Positions 10,001 through 17,899 are shown, counted from the first letter of the stretch. The stretch: DNA of 32,892 nucleotides from Oceanospirillaceae bacterium (GCA_002723385.1 PBNY01000078.1:1-32892); one strand, 5' to 3'. The notes: a model not told the origin generated them from the letters alone. Made by a program: numbers and translations.

Positions 10001-10223
10001 TTACCGCCGGTTGACGAGCCAGTTGCTCAAGAAAATTCTGGGTTCGCAGAACGATTTCGCGTTGTTTCTGAGCCAGACGATCCGTCGCACTCACGGCTTC
10101 ATGACGTACCCGATCAATGGCCTGAAGACGTTCGAAATACGCAGACAGGTAAATAACCGCGACTCCCGGCAGGGCAACCAGAATCAGAAGCAGTATCAGG
10201 CGGGATTTGAGAGAGCTGAGCAT
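7029..10223 (-). CDS. Cache-HAMP-PAS-PAS-GGDEF-EAL cyclic-di-GMP enzyme
   Basis: 1064-residue inner-membrane signalling protein. Order: TM1 (about 8-28), periplasmic double-Cache-like sensor (about 30-280), TM2 (about 283-305), HAMP (about 305-360), PAS (about 365-480), PAS/PAC (about 485-605), GGDEF (about 610-775) and EAL (about 785-1040). The diguanylate cyclase motif is intact (GGDEF, 685-689), and an RxxD product-inhibition site (R676-D679) lies exactly five residues upstream. The phosphodiesterase motifs are also intact: EALLRW (E813), a DDFGTGFSSL stretch, K in DYIKID and AEGVET. It could therefore both make and degrade cyclic-di-GMP, with direction set by a periplasmic ligand and the PAS inputs. 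It stands alone. Its 3' end overlaps the convergent gene by 37 bases. Confidence 0.93.
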   Translation of the reverse strand: MLSSLKSRLILLLILVALPGVAVIYLSAYFERLQAIDRVRHEAVSATDRLAQKQREIVLRTQNFLEQLARQPAVKDPSSQECSNFLATVLKLDTSYVNLGVPDALGNLTCNALPMTELVSVFDRPYFQTAMMEETFSISSFQHDRVTHSTAMNFAYPVYAEDGRTLSGLAVAVVSLDWWSHQLAELDLPAGAIALITDKDHTIVATYPYQDFLLGTSAEQFGFRKPETALLAIENSEAQDTEGRNRMFAHSILFEAPNGDSIVLSVGLPIDTPVAAANRHFYFTLLLFAIVMAGIAIIAGHGLLTSILRPLRRLSAATEQLEHGEITAPQDLSGARELVELEQRFQRMAQTRIEAEEAARQHHEELKTVFSSLPDLYFRIDVDGTIRDYHSSPDSDLFMPPSNFLNQRLSEIMPDDVNEQFIQHFREHKQTGRIAHWQYRLSMWNAERIFEARLNSIRGSSDCAVVVRDITEQKRAEDSNRLAALVYQNSSKGMAITDADGFIVTINKAFTEVTGYEEHEILGRNLGALKSNRHSEAFYQQMWQSINQTGRWQGEIYNRRKDGEIFPEWLTIDTVDHDDRNQIRRVALYRDITEKKKADELIWHQAHFDSLTTLPNRLTLFNHLTDEINQSALDDSRFAVLFIDLDHFKAVNDSMGHDNGDQLLQEAASRLLGCVRQRDTVARQGGDEFLLILSGIPNLNAVEETVKRILTTLAAPYQLKSGTAYVTASIGISIYPDDGNSADDLLKAADQSMYTAKSEGKNRHHYFKPSMQEQAMQRVRMIHDLHVALDQDEFVLYYQPIVSADDGRLIKVEALLRWRHPQDGLISPADFIPLAEETRLINPIGDRVFRQVVADLPELRAYFGDQLQVSLNVSPIQFSSPESGMESWYPALQKAGIHGSAIVVEITEGVMMEASAITATRLINLAKAGIELALDDFGTGFSSLSYIREYAVDYIKIDQSFVQSLSTSHDAFVLCEAVTVMAHKLGIEVIAEGVETYEQSQLLKQIQTDYAQGFGFARPMPKTRLLKCPHYLTLSDDLAPNPTTEHDQGKSKDQRLNKASSKAL

Positions 10224-10378
10224 TCAGACATTTACCAGGTTCGTATCAGGTCTTGAATGCCTGTAATCCTAGCCTGAATGCCAGAGCTTTGCTGCGGAAT
10301 CTGGACAGGAAACGACTGTAATAAATTCCATTTGTGACACAGAGCGTTTCCCATCAGGTCATTTGGGAAAACCAGGGC

Positions 10379-11104
10379 TTACTTCAGAGCCTGTGTCGCT
10401 TCTGCCGTGGTCAGTACGCCATTGGCGATCATGCCGTAGTTCACCAGAGCAGCCTTGTAGGCGTCTTCGCCGGGAGCGCCGACGGCGTCTTTCACTACGT
10501 AGACCCTGAAGCCGTTTTCCATCAGGGCACGCATGTGAGAGTCGACACAGAGGTTGGCCACCATTCCGCCCAGAACGACGGTATCGATGCCGCGATTGCG
10601 CAGTTGGTAGATCAGATCATTGCTTTCCGGGCCGTACATTTTGTGCGGCGCCGCGATGATGGTTTTACCGTCGTGAATATAGGGCTTGTAGCGTTCAAAG
10701 AAGTCAGCCCCGGAACCTTCGAAATCCTTGCTCGACTGGCTCTGGCGGTGCAGTGCTTTCATATTCAACAGTTGTTGCTGCAGTGCGCCGGAATGGGTCC
10801 AGCTGCCATCCAACGCAGTGTATACCAGCGGGTCGACTGCCAGGGCAACGCCCGACTGTTTGGCCGTTTTCATCAACACCTCAATATTGTCGATCGTGCC
10901 CAGTTGCTTCAGGTTGTCTTTCAGCAGTCCATAGAGCTTGCCATCCTTGCGCAGAAAGTCGTTCTGCGGGTCGGTAATCAGCACCGCAGTGCGCTGCTTG
11001 TCCAGAGTTGGCAGATTGGCCGAATGCCCGGTCAGACTGGCCAGGCTGATGCCCAGGCCAATCATGATGGGAAAAATGGTGGTTTTGAAAAAGGACGTTT
11101 TCAT
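10379..11104 (-). CDS. exported cysteine hydrolase, isochorismatase family
   Basis: 241 residues. A signal peptide (basic MKTSFFK, hydrophobic core about 9-25, probable cut after HSA at residue 29) sends it to the periplasm. This is unusual, since most isochorismatase-like hydrolases are cytoplasmic. The catalytic triad of the fold is visible: D45 in ITDPQNDF, a lysine in the APHKMYG segment, and the nucleophile cysteine in VANLCVDSH. The GGMVAN cis-peptide region precedes that cysteine. The substrate is unknown; relatives hydrolyse isochorismate, nicotinamide, or N-carbamoyl and other amides. No siderophore or NAD genes adjoin it. It is divergent from the DUF4242 gene across a 231-base gap. 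Confidence 0.88.
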   Translation of the reverse strand: MKTSFFKTTIFPIMIGLGISLASLTGHSANLPTLDKQRTAVLITDPQNDFLRKDGKLYGLLKDNLKQLGTIDNIEVLMKTAKQSGVALAVDPLVYTALDGSWTHSGALQQQLLNMKALHRQSQSSKDFEGSGADFFERYKPYIHDGKTIIAAPHKMYGPESNDLIYQLRNRGIDTVVLGGMVANLCVDSHMRALMENGFRVYVVKDAVGAPGEDAYKAALVNYGMIANGVLTTAEATQALK

Positions 11105-11178
11105 ATTGATATCTCCATCGTTGAAGTTCAGGTCGGTATCGACCCGGCGATGGCAATGCTGCGAAATAGAACTGCGTT

Positions 11179-11202
11179 CTTATGTATCCAAAGGTACACA
11201 AG
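11179..11202. promoter_or_regulatory. candidate operator: imperfect 24-base dyad
   Basis: CTTATGTA-N8-TACACAAG, arms matching at 7 of 8 positions, lies between the divergent hydrolase and DUF4242 genes, about 75 bases upstream of the hydrolase start. Size and symmetry suit a dimeric regulator. There is no regulator gene nearby to name. Confidence 0.3.
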
Positions 11203-11335
11203 GAGAAAAATTTACGCAGAAGCGGCCTGAGTAACTCTGGTTACATATCTGGAGTCGGCGCGGCGCTAGGGTGAACTCTCAACCATGACTGGGCAGTGGC
11301 AGAGAGCTGCGGCCCCCATTGACGAGGAGACTCTC

Positions 11336-11647
11336 ATGACAACCCTGAAGCTGTTTATCGACACCCACGACAAGGACAAAAATACCTTCCCGGCGAATAT
11401 GACGTCGGAGGGGTTCAGTCATTTCTACCCCGAATACCTTGCCGCCTGTGAGGCCGAGGGCGTTGTCCCGATGCAGGTGCATCTGGGTTATGACGAAGGC
11501 CGTGCGTTCTGCGTGAATCTGGCACCGGATGCGGATGCCGTTCGTCGTGCTCACGAGCGGGTTGGCCTGCCATTCGATTCCATCACTGAAGTAACCTCGG
11601 CCACGCCTGTCGACACCTTTATGCCTTTAATCTCCCCACAAAGCTAA
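11336..11647 (+). CDS. DUF4242 domain protein
   Basis: 103 residues. The start is taken at 11336 because GAGGAG lies six bases upstream; an upstream in-frame ATG at 11285 has no such site. The sequence (LFIDTHDKDKNTFPANMTSEGF near the N-terminus, AFCVNLAPDADAVRRAHERVGLP centrally) matches the DUF4242 family. These are small ferredoxin-like-fold proteins, one of which (Streptomyces SCO4226) binds nickel. Histidines and acidic residues are present, but I cannot assign a metal site. No signal peptide, so it is cytoplasmic. A terminator-like hairpin follows, so it is probably a single-gene unit. Confidence 0.82.
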   Translation: MTTLKLFIDTHDKDKNTFPANMTSEGFSHFYPEYLAACEAEGVVPMQVHLGYDEGRAFCVNLAPDADAVRRAHERVGLPFDSITEVTSATPVDTFMPLISPQS

Positions 11648-11679
11648 CGGTCGATAGAAAGGCGGTTCTTGTAGCGGAT

Positions 11680-11713
11680 ACAGCTCCGGTTTTAACGCCG
11701 GTGCTGTTGTTTT
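11680..11713 (+). terminator. probable intrinsic terminator after the DUF4242 gene
   Basis: The arms ACAGCTCCGG (11680-11689) and CCGGTGCTGT (11698-11707) pair at nine of ten positions around an eight-base loop, and TGTTTT follows. The T tract is short, so termination may be partial and could allow some readthrough into the peroxidase gene. Confidence 0.5.
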
Positions 11714-11750
11714 CCAGGTTTGTAAAACGCGGTAGTAGCAGGAGCGACTT

Positions 11751-12968
11751 ATGACTTCCGGTGTGAATCCATTTCGACACTTTCTGTTGGCTGGCATGGT
11801 GATGGTGGTACTGATGTTTGTGCTGAAGTTTCTCGCCGCCAGCTTGATTGAAGGGGAACAACTCAAACCGGTGCTGGACTGGTTCGGACACGAACACCAG
11901 CAGAGTGCTGGCATCCAATCCGAAACCCAGAGTATTCCCGGCCATACCAACCCGGTGACACCGCGTTCCTCGGTCAGATATCAGTGGCAAGCTCTGCCAG
12001 ACAGGCCACCCAGCCCGATGCACAACCCCTGGAACAAGGCGAGGGCGGAGGTGGGAAAACGATTGTTCTCTGACACCAACCTGTCATTGGATCGCAGCGT
12101 GTCCTGTGCGTCATGTCATGACAATGACACGCATGCCGGAGCCGATGGTCGACCAACAGCGGTTGGTGTTGGAGGACAGGCCGGGCCGCGTAATTCTCCA
12201 ACGGTCTGGAACAGCGCCTATCAGCAGTGGCTATTCTGGGATGGCCGGGCGGCGTCACTGGAAGAACAAGCCATCGGTCCTCTGCTGAATCCGATTGAAA
12301 TGGCGATGCCTTCGGCCGAGGCGCTTGTTGCCAGAGTGAGAGAAGATCGTGTTTATATCGAGTTGTTCGAACAGGCGTTCGGAAGTGCGGATGCCATCGG
12401 TATCAACGAAATTGTAGCGGCGCTGGCGGCTTATCAACGAACCCTGATTACTCCTGACTCACCCTATGACCGTTATGTACGGGGTGACACAAGCGCCCTG
12501 AATCCAGTGCAACTGCGGGGTATGGCGCTGTTTGAAGAGCTGGGGTGTGTGAACTGTCATTCAGGGCCTAATTTCAGCGGTGCCGGAATACTGGCCAATA
12601 ACAGTCCGTGGCGTATTTTTCCGGCACTGGATACCCCTTTCGAGCAGCAATACCAATTGACTGAGGATCTCGGCATGGCACCGGCAGGAAGCACCAAGGG
12701 TGTGTGGCGCATTCCATCACTGCGTAATGTCGCCCAAACGGCACCGTACTTTCACAATGGGTCGGTGACGGAGTTGGAGGAAGCGGTTCGGATCATGGCC
12801 AGTGCTCAGCTGGGGCACCAACTGGCGCAAACGGCTTCAGAAAGCGAGTTTGTCTGGTCTGACGACGGGTATTTGATTCCGGTTCAGAGACGTACTGTGA
12901 CCGAGCAGGAGGTTCAGGCCATAGTCGCGTTTCTTGAATCTCTGAGTGGTGAACTTTCGCATTATTGA
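11751..12968 (+). CDS. membrane-anchored di-heme cytochrome c peroxidase (MauG/CcpA family)
   Basis: 405 residues, start supported by AGGAG about seven bases upstream. The N-terminus has a hydrophobic segment (residues about 10-32) with no obvious cleavage site, so it probably anchors the protein with its body in the periplasm. Two CxxCH haem-binding motifs are present: C119-C122-H123 (CASCH) and C266-C269-H270 (CVNCH). Flanking sequences such as GRAASLEEQA and TKGVWRIPSLRNVAQTAPYFHNG are typical of the CCP/MauG family. The family reduces hydrogen peroxide with electrons from small cytochromes, while MauG-like members oxidise protein residues; which applies here cannot be read. A spacer of about 65 residues after the anchor, rich in Q, P and S, precedes the first domain. 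Confidence 0.9.
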   Translation: MTSGVNPFRHFLLAGMVMVVLMFVLKFLAASLIEGEQLKPVLDWFGHEHQQSAGIQSETQSIPGHTNPVTPRSSVRYQWQALPDRPPSPMHNPWNKARAEVGKRLFSDTNLSLDRSVSCASCHDNDTHAGADGRPTAVGVGGQAGPRNSPTVWNSAYQQWLFWDGRAASLEEQAIGPLLNPIEMAMPSAEALVARVREDRVYIELFEQAFGSADAIGINEIVAALAAYQRTLITPDSPYDRYVRGDTSALNPVQLRGMALFEELGCVNCHSGPNFSGAGILANNSPWRIFPALDTPFEQQYQLTEDLGMAPAGSTKGVWRIPSLRNVAQTAPYFHNGSVTELEEAVRIMASAQLGHQLAQTASESEFVWSDDGYLIPVQRRTVTEQEVQAIVAFLESLSGELSHY

Positions 12969-13062
12969 ATCGGTGCAGGCTCCGGGTATCGCATACTTAT
13001 TCGGTCTGCTGCGATAGGGTAAACTGGTCGTTTCCAAACGCCCCACCCAGATGGATACCCGC

Positions 13063-16000
13063 ATGACTTCAGCCTCGTTTGTTCACCTCCGAGTTCACTC
13101 GGAATTCTCTCTTTACGACAGTACCGTGCGGGTGAAAAAGCTGATTGGCAAGGTGGCGGGAATGGGCATGCCCGCCGTCGCCCTGACTGACCAGTGCAAT
13201 ATGTTTGCGCTGGTGAAGTTTTACAAAGGCTGTCTGGGCGCGGGGGTGAAGCCGATTCTGGGAGCTGATATCTGGCTCGAAAACCCGGAAGACATTCACG
13301 CGCCGTTTCGCATCACCTTGTTGTGCCAAACGCCAGATGGCTACCTCAACCTGCGTGAACTCATCTCCCTCAGTTACCTGGAAAATCAGCATCACGACAA
13401 GTCCCTGATCAAGAAGGAATGGCTGTTTCAGCAGCACCAGGGCCTGATAGTGCTGTCGGGGGCACGTGACGGGGATATTGGCCAGCGCATTCTCAAGGGC
13501 AAACTGGATACCGCTGAATCCCTGCTGGCTGAATACGTTCAGGTATTTGGTAACCGTTTTTATCTGGAACTGCAGCGTACCGGGCGGCCGGGAGACGAAG
13601 CCGTGGTCAAGGCATCGCTGAATCTGGCGGCGTCACTGCAGGTGCCAGTGGTGGCCACCAACGACGTGCGCTTTATTCAGGCAGATGACTTTGAAGCCCA
13701 TGAGACCCGCGTTTCCATCGGCCAGGGCTATGCGCTTGAAGACAGTCGTCGTCCACGTGAATACAGTGAACACCAGTATTTGCGCTCACCGGAAGAAATG
13801 GCCGATCTGTTCCGGGATGTCCCGTCTGCGATTCAAAATACCGTCGAAATCGCCAGGCGTTGTTCGGTCGAAGTACTGCTGGGCACCTACTTCCTGCCGG
13901 ATTATCCGATCCCGGATGATATGGATGAAGATGATTTCTTCCGCAAGATTTCCGAAGTGGGCCTGAACGAGCGTCTGGATGTGATTCTGGCGGGTGTACC
14001 AAAAGACTCACCCGAGTACGCCGAGAAGCGCAAGCCGTACGACGAGCGGCTCAAGTTTGAACTCGATATCATCATCCAGATGGGATTCCCCGGCTACTTT
14101 CTGATCGTGATGGACTTCATCCAGTGGGCCAAGGATCACGACATTCCGGTGGGGCCGGGACGGGGTTCCGGTGCCGGGTCGCTGGTGGCTTACGCACAAA
14201 AAATTACCGATCTGGACCCGCTGGAATACGACTTGCTGTTCGAGCGCTTTCTGAACCCGGAACGGGTTTCCATGCCCGACTTCGATATCGACTTCTGTAT
14301 GGAAGATCGAGAGAAGGTAATCGCTTACGTTGCTGATACCTATGGTCGTCAGGCGGTATCCCAGATTGTGACCTTCGGCACCATGGCCGCGCGCGCGGTG
14401 GTACGGGACGTGGCCCGTGCACAGGGCAAGTCATTTGGTCTGGCCGACAAGCTGTCGAAACTGATTCCGGGTGATCCGGGCATGACGCTGGAAAAAGCAC
14501 TGGATGCAGAAGAGCCACTGAAGGAGTTTCTGGAAGAGGACGAGGAAGCCCAGGAAATCTGGGAGATGGCGCTCAAGCTCGAAGGTCTGGCGCGTCAGAC
14601 CGGCAAGCACGCCGGGGGCGTTGTTATCGCGCCGACCAAACTGACCGACTTTGCTCCCACAGCCTGTGAAGACGATGGCAGTGGACTGGTCACCCAGTTC
14701 GACAAGAACGACGTGGAAGAGGCCGGGCTGGTGAAGTTCGACTTCCTCGGCCTGCGAACCCTCACCATCATCGACTGGGCGCTGGACATGATCAACGCCC
14801 GACAGCGCAAGGAAGGTCTGGAGGATGTGGACATCAACCAGATTCCGCTGGACGATGCGGATTCCTACAAGCTGCTGAAAGAAGCCCGGACCACGGCGGT
14901 GTTTCAGCTTGAATCGCGCGGCATGAAGGATCTGATCCGGCGTCTGCAACCCGACAACATCGAAGACATGATCGCACTGGTGGCGCTGTTCCGTCCGGGG
15001 CCGCTGGAATCTGGCATGGTGGACGACTTCATCAACCGGAAACACGGTCGCGCAGAGGTTGCTTATCCACACCCGGACTTCCAGCACGAAAACCTGAAAG
15101 AAATTCTGGAACCCACATACGGCGTAATCGTTTACCAGGAACAGGTGATGCAGATTGCCCAGGCGCTGGCTGGTTACACCCTCGGTGGTGCGGACATGCT
15201 GCGTCGGGCCATGGGTAAGAAAAAACCGGAAGAAATGGCCAAGCAGCGGGAGATTTTCCGCACTGGTGCCGTGTCGGAAAACGTTGACCCCGATCTGGCG
15301 ATGAAGATTTTCGATCTGGTGGAAAAATTCGCCGGATACGGTTTTAACAAATCCCACTCCGCCGCCTACGCCGTGGTGTCTTACCAGACGCTGTGGCTCA
15401 AGACGCATTTCCCGGCGCCGTTTATGGCAGCGGTACTGACTTCCGATATGCAAACGACCGACAAGGTCGTGATCTTTATCGAAGAATGTCGCGAGATGGG
15501 GCTGGAGCTGGTGTTGCCTGACGTCAACCAGTCGGTGTTCCAGTTCACCGTCAACGACGATAACGCCATCGTGTACGGTTTGGGAGCGGTGAAAGGTGTC
15601 GGCGAAGGCCCGATTGACGCCATTATCGAAGCGCGCAAGGAAGGCGGTGAATTCCGCGATCTGTTCGATTTTTGCCAGCGCGTGGATAGCAAGAAGCTCA
15701 ACAAGCGGGTACTCGAAGCACTGGTTCGCTGTGGTGCCTTTGACCGCCTGCCCGTCACTGCGCCCCGTGCGGTATTGATGGCCAGCATCGAAGATGCGAT
15801 CAAGAGTGCCGGGCAGTCTGCCGCGAATGAGGCCGCAGGCATGGTTGATCTGTTTGGTGAAGTGCAGGCCGAAGAGGCCGTCGATGCGGATCCTTACGAA
15901 CGCCATCGCGGAGAGCGCGACTGGACCCTCAAACAGCGCCTTCAGGGTGAAAAAGATACTCTGGGGCTGTTTGTAACCGGACATCCGTTCGATGAATACG

Positions 16001-16563
16001 AAGTGGAAGCACGCCAGTTTGCACCGACGCGCCTGGTCAACTTGCAAGACAGCAAGAAGCCCCAGAAGCTGGCCGGGCTGGTGGTTGATATGCGGGTGAT
16101 GAAGAACAAGCGCGGTGACAACATGTGTTTTGCCACGCTGGATGACCGCTCAGGCCGTATGGAAGTGTCGTTGTTCTCGGATGTGTATGAAGAAGTTCGT
16201 GAGGTGGTCGCCAAGGACAAGGTGCTGGTGGTGGAAGCCCAGGTCAGCCACGACTCGTATTCGGGGGGCTTGAAAGCCATTGGTCGCAAGGCGATGGAGA
16301 TCAGTCAGGCGCGACTGTCGTTTGCCAATGCATTACACATCGAGATCGAAGAACCGAATCACCCGGAACGCTTCAGCCAGCGCCTGATGCAGTTGCTGCA
16401 GCCGATGGAAGACGGTTGCCCGGTCGTGTTGAAATACCGTAATGACAGCGCTTGCTGCGATATCCGTCTTGGGGATGAATGGCGAGTCAATCCAACCGAT
16501 GAACAGCTGCAAGAGCTGAGGTTTGAATACGGTGAGCAGGCCGTGGTGCTGAATTTTGACTAA
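13063..16563 (+). CDS. dnaE: DNA polymerase III alpha subunit
   Basis: 1166 residues, the replicative polymerase. I chose the ATG at 13063 because the product then aligns with the E. coli N-terminus position for position (FVHLRVHS); an in-frame ATG at 13051 would add four residues and has no better ribosome binding site. Domains in order: PHP (about 1-270), palm with catalytic D408 and D410 in PDFDIDF and D560 in VKFDFLGL, fingers, tandem helix-hairpin-helix region, OB fold (about 990-1080) and a C-terminal tau-binding region. The length is normal for the gammaproteobacterial type. Its stop overlaps the start of tilS. The usual neighbour accA is absent. Confidence 0.97.
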   Translation: MTSASFVHLRVHSEFSLYDSTVRVKKLIGKVAGMGMPAVALTDQCNMFALVKFYKGCLGAGVKPILGADIWLENPEDIHAPFRITLLCQTPDGYLNLRELISLSYLENQHHDKSLIKKEWLFQQHQGLIVLSGARDGDIGQRILKGKLDTAESLLAEYVQVFGNRFYLELQRTGRPGDEAVVKASLNLAASLQVPVVATNDVRFIQADDFEAHETRVSIGQGYALEDSRRPREYSEHQYLRSPEEMADLFRDVPSAIQNTVEIARRCSVEVLLGTYFLPDYPIPDDMDEDDFFRKISEVGLNERLDVILAGVPKDSPEYAEKRKPYDERLKFELDIIIQMGFPGYFLIVMDFIQWAKDHDIPVGPGRGSGAGSLVAYAQKITDLDPLEYDLLFERFLNPERVSMPDFDIDFCMEDREKVIAYVADTYGRQAVSQIVTFGTMAARAVVRDVARAQGKSFGLADKLSKLIPGDPGMTLEKALDAEEPLKEFLEEDEEAQEIWEMALKLEGLARQTGKHAGGVVIAPTKLTDFAPTACEDDGSGLVTQFDKNDVEEAGLVKFDFLGLRTLTIIDWALDMINARQRKEGLEDVDINQIPLDDADSYKLLKEARTTAVFQLESRGMKDLIRRLQPDNIEDMIALVALFRPGPLESGMVDDFINRKHGRAEVAYPHPDFQHENLKEILEPTYGVIVYQEQVMQIAQALAGYTLGGADMLRRAMGKKKPEEMAKQREIFRTGAVSENVDPDLAMKIFDLVEKFAGYGFNKSHSAAYAVVSYQTLWLKTHFPAPFMAAVLTSDMQTTDKVVIFIEECREMGLELVLPDVNQSVFQFTVNDDNAIVYGLGAVKGVGEGPIDAIIEARKEGGEFRDLFDFCQRVDSKKLNKRVLEALVRCGAFDRLPVTAPRAVLMASIEDAIKSAGQSAANEAAGMVDLFGEVQAEEAVDADPYERHRGERDWTLKQRLQGEKDTLGLFVTGHPFDEYEVEARQFAPTRLVNLQDSKKPQKLAGLVVDMRVMKNKRGDNMCFATLDDRSGRMEVSLFSDVYEEVREVVAKDKVLVVEAQVSHDSYSGGLKAIGRKAMEISQARLSFANALHIEIEEPNHPERFSQRLMQLLQPMEDGCPVVLKYRNDSACCDIRLGDEWRVNPTDEQLQELRFEYGEQAVVLNFD

Positions 16564-17647
16564 CCGTTGTCCGTTGGAAGGCAGCTTTGATCACCACTCC
16601 GGGGATTTGCTTCAAGCCTCACGATGGGTGATTGCCCTCAGCGGCGGTATGGATTCCATGGTGCTGCTGTACGCCGCCAAACGTTGGCGAGATCGTCAAA
16701 TACAGCAGTTGGGAAAAGCGCCAGACATGCTGGCGATTCATGTTCATCACGGTTTATCCGGCAATGCCGACAGCTGGGCCGACTTTTGCCAGCATCAATG
16801 CAAGACTCTGGCGATTCCGTTGCAGATTCATCGGGTGCAGTTTCAACCGGATGGCAATGGCATTGAACAGGCGGCCCGTCGTGCTCGCTATCAGGTGTTC
16901 GAATCTTGCTGTGGTGCTGGTGACTGCCTGTTGATGGGCCACCATGGTGATGATCAGCTGGAAACCCGCTTGATGCGTCTGACTCGTGGTAGCGGCTTGT
17001 CCGGTCTCAGCGGAATCCCGGTTTCCCGTTCACTCTCTCCTGATTCAAGCGTTCAGTTAGTGCGACCATTTTTGTCGATGCGGCGCCGGGAACTGCTGGA
17101 CTACGCTGCATTGCATGCACTGGAATGGATCGAGGACGAATCGAATCAGGACGTGCAATTTGAGCGCAATTGGTGGCGACAAGAGATTTTGCCACGTATC
17201 GAGGAACGGCTACCGGGGAGACTGGATGCCATGCTGGCCAGTACTCGCGCGCTGCAGTCGGATGCGGCGGCATTCCATCACTTGCTGGCGCCGCAACTGG
17301 AAAAGTGCATTGAGCCTTGTCGCTGGCCGTGGGTTAAAACCGATGCGTTGCGACTGGATCACTGGCAGCAAGCAGCCGAGGTACTGCGCTCGGTATTACT
17401 GCGAGCCTGGCTCCAGCGCCTCAATATCAACCCGCCTTCACAAAACCAGCTGGAACAGTTACTGGTTATGTCAGATGCGGCAGGTGATGCCAATCCGGAA
17501 GTGAAACTGGGTGACTGGATGATTCGCCGCCACGGTGGGTGCCTGTTGGCTTGCGATTGGCGAGGTGAGCAGCAAACCCGTCAACAGCTGCAGGAAACGC
17601 ATATCACCCTTCAGGAAGGCAGACCAGACGACACTGGACTGTTTTGA
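16556..17647 (+). CDS. tilS: tRNA(Ile)-lysidine synthetase, N-terminal and middle domains, ended by an in-frame TGA
   Basis: TilS converts C34 of tRNA-Ile(CAU) to lysidine using ATP, an essential step for reading AUA. The first 363 residues show the PP-loop SGGMDS (29-34), a GHHGDDQLETRLMR catalytic stretch and LTRGSGLSGLSGI, followed by the middle substrate-binding domain (about 225-300). The frame stops at TGA 17645-17647 (codon 364), whereas full-length homologues run to about 430. The same frame continues with a recognisable C-terminal domain to 17899 (listed separately). The start is TTG at 16556, overlapping the end of dnaE; no in-frame ATG precedes the PP-loop motif, so the exact start is uncertain. 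Activity without the C-terminal domain is an open question; Aquifex TilS is naturally short. Confidence 0.85.
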   Translation: MTNRCPLEGSFDHHSGDLLQASRWVIALSGGMDSMVLLYAAKRWRDRQIQQLGKAPDMLAIHVHHGLSGNADSWADFCQHQCKTLAIPLQIHRVQFQPDGNGIEQAARRARYQVFESCCGAGDCLLMGHHGDDQLETRLMRLTRGSGLSGLSGIPVSRSLSPDSSVQLVRPFLSMRRRELLDYAALHALEWIEDESNQDVQFERNWWRQEILPRIEERLPGRLDAMLASTRALQSDAAAFHHLLAPQLEKCIEPCRWPWVKTDALRLDHWQQAAEVLRSVLLRAWLQRLNINPPSQNQLEQLLVMSDAAGDANPEVKLGDWMIRRHGGCLLACDWRGEQQTRQQLQETHITLQEGRPDDTGLF

Positions 17648-17899
17648 GCAACACGAAGTTGGACGGTTGAGAAGATTGCGGCCGGAGACTATCAGATAAG
17701 CTGCCTGGCCTTGATGAAGAACAAACACGGTTTGTCACTGCGTCCCAAAGGCCGCCCCGCCAAACGATTGAAGCATCTTTGGCAGGAAGCGGGAGTACCG
17801 CCCTGGTTACGTGCTGTATGGCCATTGCTTTTACAGCACGGAGAACTCAGGGCGATACCCGGCGTTGCCGTTGATGAGCGCAATCTGGTTGCGCTCTGA
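17648..17899 (+). other. detached TilS C-terminal domain, same frame after the TGA
   Basis: After TGA 17645-17647 the tilS frame stays open for 83 codons to a TGA at 17897-17899. It encodes a clear TilS C-terminal domain: basic LRPKGRPAKRLKHLWQEAG, then VPPWLRAVWPLLL and AIPGVAV, as in E. coli (ELGVPPWLRD). With read-through the protein would be 447 residues, the normal size. Reading frame and conserved motifs are preserved, so the interruption is recent, erroneous or bypassed. Independent translation from TTG 17711 or ATG 17714 is possible, but no good ribosome binding site is seen. This domain contacts the tRNA acceptor region in E. coli-type enzymes. Confidence 0.85.

Noticed and set aside
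10340-10375. Hairpin TTTCCCA-N10-TGGGAAA after the exported hydrolase
   Set aside because: The stem is present on the minus strand after the stop, but no T run follows, so I do not call a terminator.
10334-11230. 298-codon open frame antisense to the exported hydrolase
   Set aside because: Contained mainly in the hydrolase gene; the minus-strand protein has a signal peptide and a full catalytic triad.
14431-16047. 538-codon open frame antisense to dnaE
   Set aside because: It lies wholly inside dnaE on the other strand, has no recognisable domain, no ribosome binding site, and composition typical of a reverse-frame shadow.
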